In this document: positions 51,668 to 55,512 of the stretch, one piece after another | How the letters are laid out: every line of letters begins with the position of its first letter | Numbering within the stretch: position 1 is the stretch's first letter | Origin: Alphaproteobacteria bacterium WMHbin7 | GTDB taxonomy: Bacteria; Pseudomonadota; Alphaproteobacteria; Rhodospirillales; WMHbin7 | Assembly (NCBI GenBank): GCA_002753155.1 | Contig: PDZW01000021.1 | Coordinates: 1-55,512 of the forward strand | DNA: 55,512 bases | Reading direction: 5' to 3' | The notes under the pieces: model-generated | What the model saw: the letters and a program-made list of their open reading frames with translations, nothing else | Database searches by the model: none | Told to the model about the DNA's origin: nothing | Position numbers and translations under genes: made by a program

Positions 51668-52482
51668 GTCGCAAAGCCGTAAAGAAAGATCAAAAGCCCG
51701 CCGCCCAACATCAGGCGATAAAGCACGAAGGGCAGGAAGGTGGCGCGCTTTAGCCAATACATCAGAAAGGAAATGGCCATCAGCCCGAAGCCAGCCGCCA
51801 GACCGGCCGCCAGCAGCGCGTCTTGAAAGCGTCCCGCCGCTTCGGGTGATTGGTAAAGCTCGTAGCCCTCGAGGACGCCGGCGGCCAGGATGGCGGGAAT
51901 GGACAGCAGCATGGAAAAGCGCGCCGCCTCGGATCGCTCGAAGCCCAGAAAGCGCGCCGCCACCATGGTAGCACCCGCCCGGCTGGTGCCGGGAATGAAG
52001 GCCAGACACTGGGCAAGGCCAATGAAAAGCGACTGGCCCAGCGTCAGATGCTGCATGCGCCAGATGGTCAGCCCGAAGCGATCGACCAGATAAAGAACAA
52101 GGGCAAAACCCGCCATGGCCCAGCCGACAACGAAGGGATTGCGGATGGAATCACCCAGGAAGTGGCGCACGGCCAGACCCGCGATGACGGCGGGCAGGGT
52201 GGCGGCCAGGATGTAAAGGGCCAGGCGAGCCCCCGGCTTCAGGCGGCCCTTGAACAGGCTGGGCAGGTCGCGAAAGATCTCGAACAGGTCCCGCCAGAAA
52301 TAAACCAGCACGGCAATCAGCGTGCCCAGATGCACCGCCACATCGACGATCAGTCCCTGATCCGGCCAGCCGGTCAAATAGGGCACCAGAATCAGATGGC
52401 CCGAGGAAGAGATGGGCAGGAATTCGGCCAGCCCCTGGACCAGCGCCAGAATCACGATCTGTTCAAGCGGCACGAAAAACAA
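51664..52482 (-). CDS. uppP: Undecaprenyl-diphosphatase
   Basis: The 272-residue membrane protein has [20 protein letters not shown] (about 12-31) and the catalytic [20 protein letters not shown] (about 158-177); seven to eight hydrophobic segments are visible. It recycles undecaprenyl pyrophosphate for peptidoglycan and polysaccharide synthesis. It is cotranscribed with gshB; the divergent neighbour is fzlA. Confidence 0.95.
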   Translation of the reverse strand: MFFVPLEQIVILALVQGLAEFLPISSSGHLILVPYLTGWPDQGLIVDVAVHLGTLIAVLVYFWRDLFEIFRDLPSLFKGRLKPGARLALYILAATLPAVIAGLAVRHFLGDSIRNPFVVGWAMAGFALVLYLVDRFGLTIWRMQHLTLGQSLFIGLAQCLAFIPGTSRAGATMVAARFLGFERSEAARFSMLLSIPAILAAGVLEGYELYQSPEAAGRFQDALLAAGLAAGFGLMAISFLMYWLKRATFLPFVLYRLMLGGGLLIFLYGFAT

Positions 52483-52571
52483 TTCCTCAAGAGTTTGTTA
52501 GGAGAAACAGTATAGCATCGGCAGATGTTGCACCGCCAGGGGGGGCGGCGCAGGGGAGTCAAAACGAAAGC

Positions 52572-53240
52572 ATGCGGACATTACATCATCTCTGGCTGTC
52601 GGCGGCCTCGCGCAAGGTGCGCATCGTTCTGGGCGAGAAGAAGGTCGCCTTTCGCCTCGAGGCGGAAAAGACCTGGGAGCGCCGACCCGAATTCCTGGCC
52701 CTCAATCCGGCGGGTGACGTGCCGGTTCTGATCGAGCCCGAGGGCCAGGCCCTGGCCGATCAAGGCGCCATCTGCGAATATCTCGAAGAAGTTTTTCCCG
52801 AGCCCAGCCTGATCGGCAACGAGCCTAAGGAGCGGGCCGAAGTGCGCCGTCTGTGCGCCTGGTTCGACCAGAAGTTCGAAGCCGAGGTCACGCGCTTTCT
52901 GGTCACGGAAAAGCTGATGAAGCGCTTTCTGGGACTGGGTGAGCCCGATTCACGGGCCATTCGGGTGGGCTTGCAGAATCTGACCAGCCACATGGCCTAT
53001 CTTTCCTGGCTGACCGAGCGCCATCACTGGCTGGCCGGAGGAGTCTTCTCGCTGGCCGACATCGCCGCCGCCGCCCAGATTTCTTGCATCGACTATGTCG
53101 GCGATATCGACTGGGAGCAGTATCCCCATGTCAAGGATTGGTACGCCAAGATGAAGTCGCGCCCTTCCTTCCGCCCGCTGCTGGGCGATCACATTCCCGG
53201 CGCGCCACCGCCCAAACATTACGCGGACCTAGACTTCTAA
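52572..53240 (+). CDS. fzlA: FzlA-like glutathione S-transferase family protein
   Basis: The 222-residue protein has a thioredoxin-type N-terminal domain (LSAASRKVRIVLGEKKVAFR, ALNPAGDVPVLI, QGAICEYLEEVFPEP) and a helical C-terminal domain ending PPPKHYADLDF. The N-terminal SRKVRIVL region, the WERRPEFLALNPAG block and the C-terminal end fit FzlA, the alphaproteobacterial FtsZ-binding protein needed for septum constriction. The usual catalytic Ser/Cys of active transferases is not clearly present. Its nearness to uppP fits a cell-wall role. A metabolic GST remains possible. Confidence 0.8.
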   Translation: MRTLHHLWLSAASRKVRIVLGEKKVAFRLEAEKTWERRPEFLALNPAGDVPVLIEPEGQALADQGAICEYLEEVFPEPSLIGNEPKERAEVRRLCAWFDQKFEAEVTRFLVTEKLMKRFLGLGEPDSRAIRVGLQNLTSHMAYLSWLTERHHWLAGGVFSLADIAAAAQISCIDYVGDIDWEQYPHVKDWYAKMKSRPSFRPLLGDHIPGAPPPKHYADLDF

Positions 53241-53627
53241 TTTCCATTGCCCATGGGCGGCCAAAAGCTGGCGCTCCTGACGGGGGCGGACCTCGCCGGT
53301 TCGGATATCGACATAGGCGGCATGACGCTGTCCGTCCTTTTTGATGTCCAGCGCCTTGATGAAAGGACCGCCGGGGGTTTCGATCAGATCGCCATAGGGA
53401 ATGTCGCCCCCCTCGGCCCTGGCTGTCCCAAGGCTCGGGCGGGCCCTTTCGGCCACCATCTCCAGCTCTGTTTCAGGATCGATATAGAGCAGAGCCAGTC
53501 CCGGCTCGGGCTGTGTTGGCACGAGATAATGATTGATGTAGTCCTTGGCCGGGCGTTCGGCCTTCAGCCACAGCCTGCCCTGGTAGCGCACCAGACAGCC
53601 GCCTGGAAGCTGGTGCGCCGGGCTCAC
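53229..53627 (-). CDS. Conserved-looking small protein, unknown function
   Basis: The 132-residue soluble protein is read from the GTG that overlaps the TPR gene's stop by 4 bases. It has GGCLVRYQGRLWLKAERPAK (about 9-28), LALLYIDPETELEMVAERAR and, near the end, HAAYVDIRTGEVRPRQERQL. No cysteine motif, signal or membrane segment is seen. I do not recognise it. It is cotranscribed with the upstream periplasmic TPR protein and overlaps fzlA's end by 12 bases. Confidence 0.68.
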   Translation of the reverse strand: MSPAHQLPGGCLVRYQGRLWLKAERPAKDYINHYLVPTQPEPGLALLYIDPETELEMVAERARPSLGTARAEGGDIPYGDLIETPGGPFIKALDIKKDGQRHAAYVDIRTGEVRPRQERQLLAAHGQWKLEV

Positions 53628-54379
53628 CTGTCGGCTCCCTTGACATCCATCAGTTCCAGATTGCGCCTTGCCGCATCGGCCGTATCGCCGTCGGGATTTT
53701 CGTTGAGAAGGGCGACCCAATCGCTGCGCGCCCCCTGCTTGTCGCCCTTTAAGCGACGCAGAATGCCGCGCTCGAGCAGGGCTTCGGGATAATGTCCCTG
53801 AGAAAGCTTGACGGCCTCCTCGGCATCTTTAAGGGCGGCATCGATCTGATCTTGAAAGCGTTTGGTGGCGGCCCTCAAGGCAAAAGCCTCGGCCCGCTTG
53901 GGGGCCAGCAGGATCGCCTGATCCAGATCCTTGACCGCACCCGCAAAATCTCCGGCTGCGAACAAGGTGACCGAGCGGTCGATGAAAAGGTCCGGGTTTC
54001 GGGGGTCCAGGCCGATGGCGACGGTCTGGTTGGCATTGGCCCGTTCAAGATTGTTCAGCATCAACTGCGCCTGCGCCGCCTGGGCCAGCATCTCGGCTCT
54101 GCGATGCGGGGGCAGCTTGGTGGTCTCGGCCAATCGTTCCAGCCGATAGGCCGCCTCGTCATTCTTGCCCAGATACATCAGCGCCACCGCCTGACAATGC
54201 AAGGCGGCCTCGCCACCGCCCAGACCCTGCCAGCCCACCGCATGCTCATAAGCGGTCGAAGGGTCCTGACGAGCCAGATCAAGGCAAGCATTATATTCGC
54301 GCCGGTTGTCGATCAGCTCAGCCGCCTGTCCCGAAAGGGAGAAGGCCAGCAGGAAAGGCAGGAGAAGGAAAGAGCGCAT
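53624..54379 (-). CDS. Periplasmic TPR protein
   Basis: The product has 251 residues. The signal peptide RSFLLLPFLLAFSLSGQAA is cut at about residue 20. About five TPRs follow (NACLDLARQDPSTAYEHAVG, ERLAETTKLPPHRRAEMLAQ, RAEAFALRAATKRFQDQIDA). It ends LMDVKGADR. A scaffold role in the periplasm is likely; partners are unknown. I chose the ATG at 54379 with AAGG upstream; an ATG 11 codons earlier is possible. It is divergent from the epimerase gene, with a short shared promoter region. Confidence 0.8.
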   Translation of the reverse strand: MRSFLLLPFLLAFSLSGQAAELIDNRREYNACLDLARQDPSTAYEHAVGWQGLGGGEAALHCQAVALMYLGKNDEAAYRLERLAETTKLPPHRRAEMLAQAAQAQLMLNNLERANANQTVAIGLDPRNPDLFIDRSVTLFAAGDFAGAVKDLDQAILLAPKRAEAFALRAATKRFQDQIDAALKDAEEAVKLSQGHYPEALLERGILRRLKGDKQGARSDWVALLNENPDGDTADAARRNLELMDVKGADR

Positions 54380-54454
54380 GGACAGCCTTGTCGGTAAGGG
54401 CGCATGATCCATAGTCGAATCCGCCCCCTTTGCAAAGACCGTCAAGAGCGCTCC

Positions 54455-55342
54455 ATGAAAGTTTTCGTCTTCGGCCTTGGATTTTCGGGCCTGGCCTTTG
54501 CCCGGGCGGCTCTGGCGGCGGGCTGGGAGGTGGCGGGAACGCATCGCGAGCCCGAGACGCATCCGGACGACAAGATAAGGTATATAACCTTCGGGCCGGA
54601 CCATCCTCTGCCCAAGGATGCCATGAGCGGAGTTATAGGTCTTCTTTCTACGGTTCCGCCCACAGAAAAGGGCGATCCAGTGCTTGACGCGCTCAGAAAT
54701 GATATTAACATAATGGAACGATTCGCCTGGATAGGTTATCTCTCCACAACCGGTGTTTATGGCGATCGCCAGGGCGGGTTGGTCGATGAGACCAGCCCGC
54801 TCTTGCCGTCTCAGGCCCGCTCGCAACTTCGTGTCAGGGCCGAGGAAGAATGGCTAAGCCTTTGGCATAACTACAAACGCCCTGTTCATATCTTTCGCCT
54901 GGCGGGAATCTACGGACCCGGTCGTTCGGCTATCGAGCAGATTCGTGCGGGCCGGGCCAGGCGCATCCTGAAGCCCGGCCAGCTCTTCTCGCGCATCCAT
55001 GTCGAGGATATTTCGGGGGCTCTGCTGGCCTCTTTGGCCAAGCCAACCCCCGGCGAGGTCTATAACTTGTGCGATGACGATCCTGCGGCCCCAGATGAGG
55101 TGATTTCCTACGCCGCCGACCTTCTCGGCGCACCCCCTCCGCCTGCCATTCCCTTCGAGCAGGCCGAGCTGTCGGAGATGGCGCGCAGCTTCTATGCCGA
55201 CAACAAGCGGGTCTCCAACCAGAAGATCAAGACCGTGCTGGGTTACAGGATGCGTTATCCAAGTTACAGAGAGGGGCTTAGGGCGATCCTGTCAGCAGAA
55301 TCCGGGTCAGCGAGTCCAGGAGCAGACGCCCCTTCGGCGTAA
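54455..55342 (+). CDS. NAD-dependent epimerase/dehydratase family protein (extended SDR)
   Basis: The 295-residue protein begins KVFVFGLGFSGLAFARAALA (GxGxxG nucleotide-binding motif), has IGYLSTTGVYGDRQGGLVDE (about 88-107), where the Ser and Tyr stand in SDR positions, and RLAGIYGPGRSAIEQIRAGR (about 148). It resembles the YeeZ-like atypical SDR proteins. Its substrate is unknown. It starts at the ATG of KVFVFG. Its last 65 bases overlap the convergent hemW-like gene, an unusually long overlap. Confidence 0.85.
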   Translation: MKVFVFGLGFSGLAFARAALAAGWEVAGTHREPETHPDDKIRYITFGPDHPLPKDAMSGVIGLLSTVPPTEKGDPVLDALRNDINIMERFAWIGYLSTTGVYGDRQGGLVDETSPLLPSQARSQLRVRAEEEWLSLWHNYKRPVHIFRLAGIYGPGRSAIEQIRAGRARRILKPGQLFSRIHVEDISGALLASLAKPTPGEVYNLCDDDPAAPDEVISYAADLLGAPPPPAIPFEQAELSEMARSFYADNKRVSNQKIKTVLGYRMRYPSYREGLRAILSAESGSASPGADAPSA

Positions 55343-55512
55343 CGCTGAGTTTCCCCGGGCTTTGGCGCAGAAAACCGTCACCCACCAAACGCGCAGAGGC
55401 TTGCTGGTCGATAACTTCCAGAAGCTCGAAGCTGGTAAGGTTATAAAAGCGCTTGGCTCCAATCCCCTCGGTCAGGCGCAGCCCCAGCATGACCAACTCC
55501 TCGGCCCGCTCA
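55278..55512 (-). CDS. hemW: C-terminus of HemW-like (HemN-family) protein, cut by the window edge
   Basis: The open frame runs from the right edge to a stop at 55278. The visible tail reads ERAEELVMLGLRLTEGIGAK, then FELLEVIDQQASARLVGDGF and LSVTPKGRLLLDSLTRILL. This is the winged-helix-like C-terminal domain of HemW, the radical-SAM haem chaperone related to coproporphyrinogen dehydrogenase. The radical-SAM part would lie beyond the window. HemW is often next to the YggU/RdgB genes; that cannot be checked here. Confidence 0.82.
   Translation of the reverse strand, partial: ERAEELVMLGLRLTEGIGAKRFYNLTSFELLEVIDQQASARLVGDGFLRQSPGKLSVTPKGRLLLDSLTRILLTGSP

Overview
The window looks like chromosomal DNA from a free-living alphaproteobacterium, most likely of the Rhodospirillales (Magnetospirillum-like). 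The grounds are a GC-rich coding style, the canonical alphaproteobacterial origin neighbourhood (rho-hemJ-hemH-hemE | origin | PEP-synthase/PPDK regulator-maf-aroE-coaE-dnaQ-secB-tim44-mltA), an mnmE-mnmG-rsmG-parA-parB cluster with parS sites, alphaproteobacterial families such as FzlA, DUF3576 and DUF6489, and two porins of the type seen in that order. No tRNA, rRNA, CRISPR array or complete insertion sequence was seen. The species assignment is inference.

Layout. 1-5.4 kb: a cut-off HTH gene, a hairpin repeat, then a leftward, almost fully overlapping operon lutA-lutB-(membrane protein)-lutC-smr-XRE regulator-glycosyltransferase. 5.5-6.2 kb: a MazF-type toxin-antitoxin pair with a clear promoter and operator. 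6.2-10.6 kb: a DUF4870 membrane protein, rho (interrupted by an in-frame TAG at codon 211) and the haem genes hemJ, hemH and hemE. 10.65-11.03 kb: probable oriC, AT-rich and containing DnaA-box-like 9-mers; genes on both sides run away from it. 11.0-17.1 kb: the origin-proximal rightward operons, with secB opposing. 17.1-20.5 kb: a leftward quinone reductase, DNA alkyltransferase and DUF255 protein. 20.6-26.8 kb: DUF6489, ferredoxin and mnmE-mnmG-rsmG-parA-parB, with two perfect parS sites inside the coding sequence. 26.8-31.5 kb: leftward DUF3576-leuS-lptE-holA. 31.8-34.4 kb: two tandem porins with related promoters and terminators. 34.6-41.4 kb: three tandem TPR-glycosyltransferase-like genes, two sharing a 588-bp nearly identical 5' third, followed by a ThiE-like gene. 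41.5-55.5 kb: housekeeping genes (yggS, an L,D-transpeptidase, ribA, a response regulator, xthA, an FAH-family gene, a LolA-family gene, a universal stress protein, an OFA-type transporter, gshB, uppP, fzlA, an NAD-dependent epimerase and the tail of hemW) with several non-coding structures between them.

How the parts work together. The core is the replication and segregation hub of the chromosome: an origin flanked by haem, nucleotide and DNA-replication genes, with the ParABS system about 13 kb away. Cell-envelope functions are over-represented: MltA, LptE, LolA, UppP, an L,D-transpeptidase, FzlA, the porins and glycosyltransferases. The lut operon implies lactate oxidation, and the OFA transporter might supply such a carboxylate.

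The most unusual signals are not ordinary genes. (1) A dispersed hairpin repeat, in two copies, supplies the stop codons of all four flanking genes. (2) A roughly 190-bp string of perfect hairpins is bracketed by an 8-bp direct repeat. (3) A candidate small RNA has three C-rich loops. (4) A 266-bp MITE-like element sits 12 bp upstream of a transporter start. (5) rho is broken at the position of its catalytic glutamate. These are set out in the findings. All family assignments rest on motif recognition by eye, without database searches.
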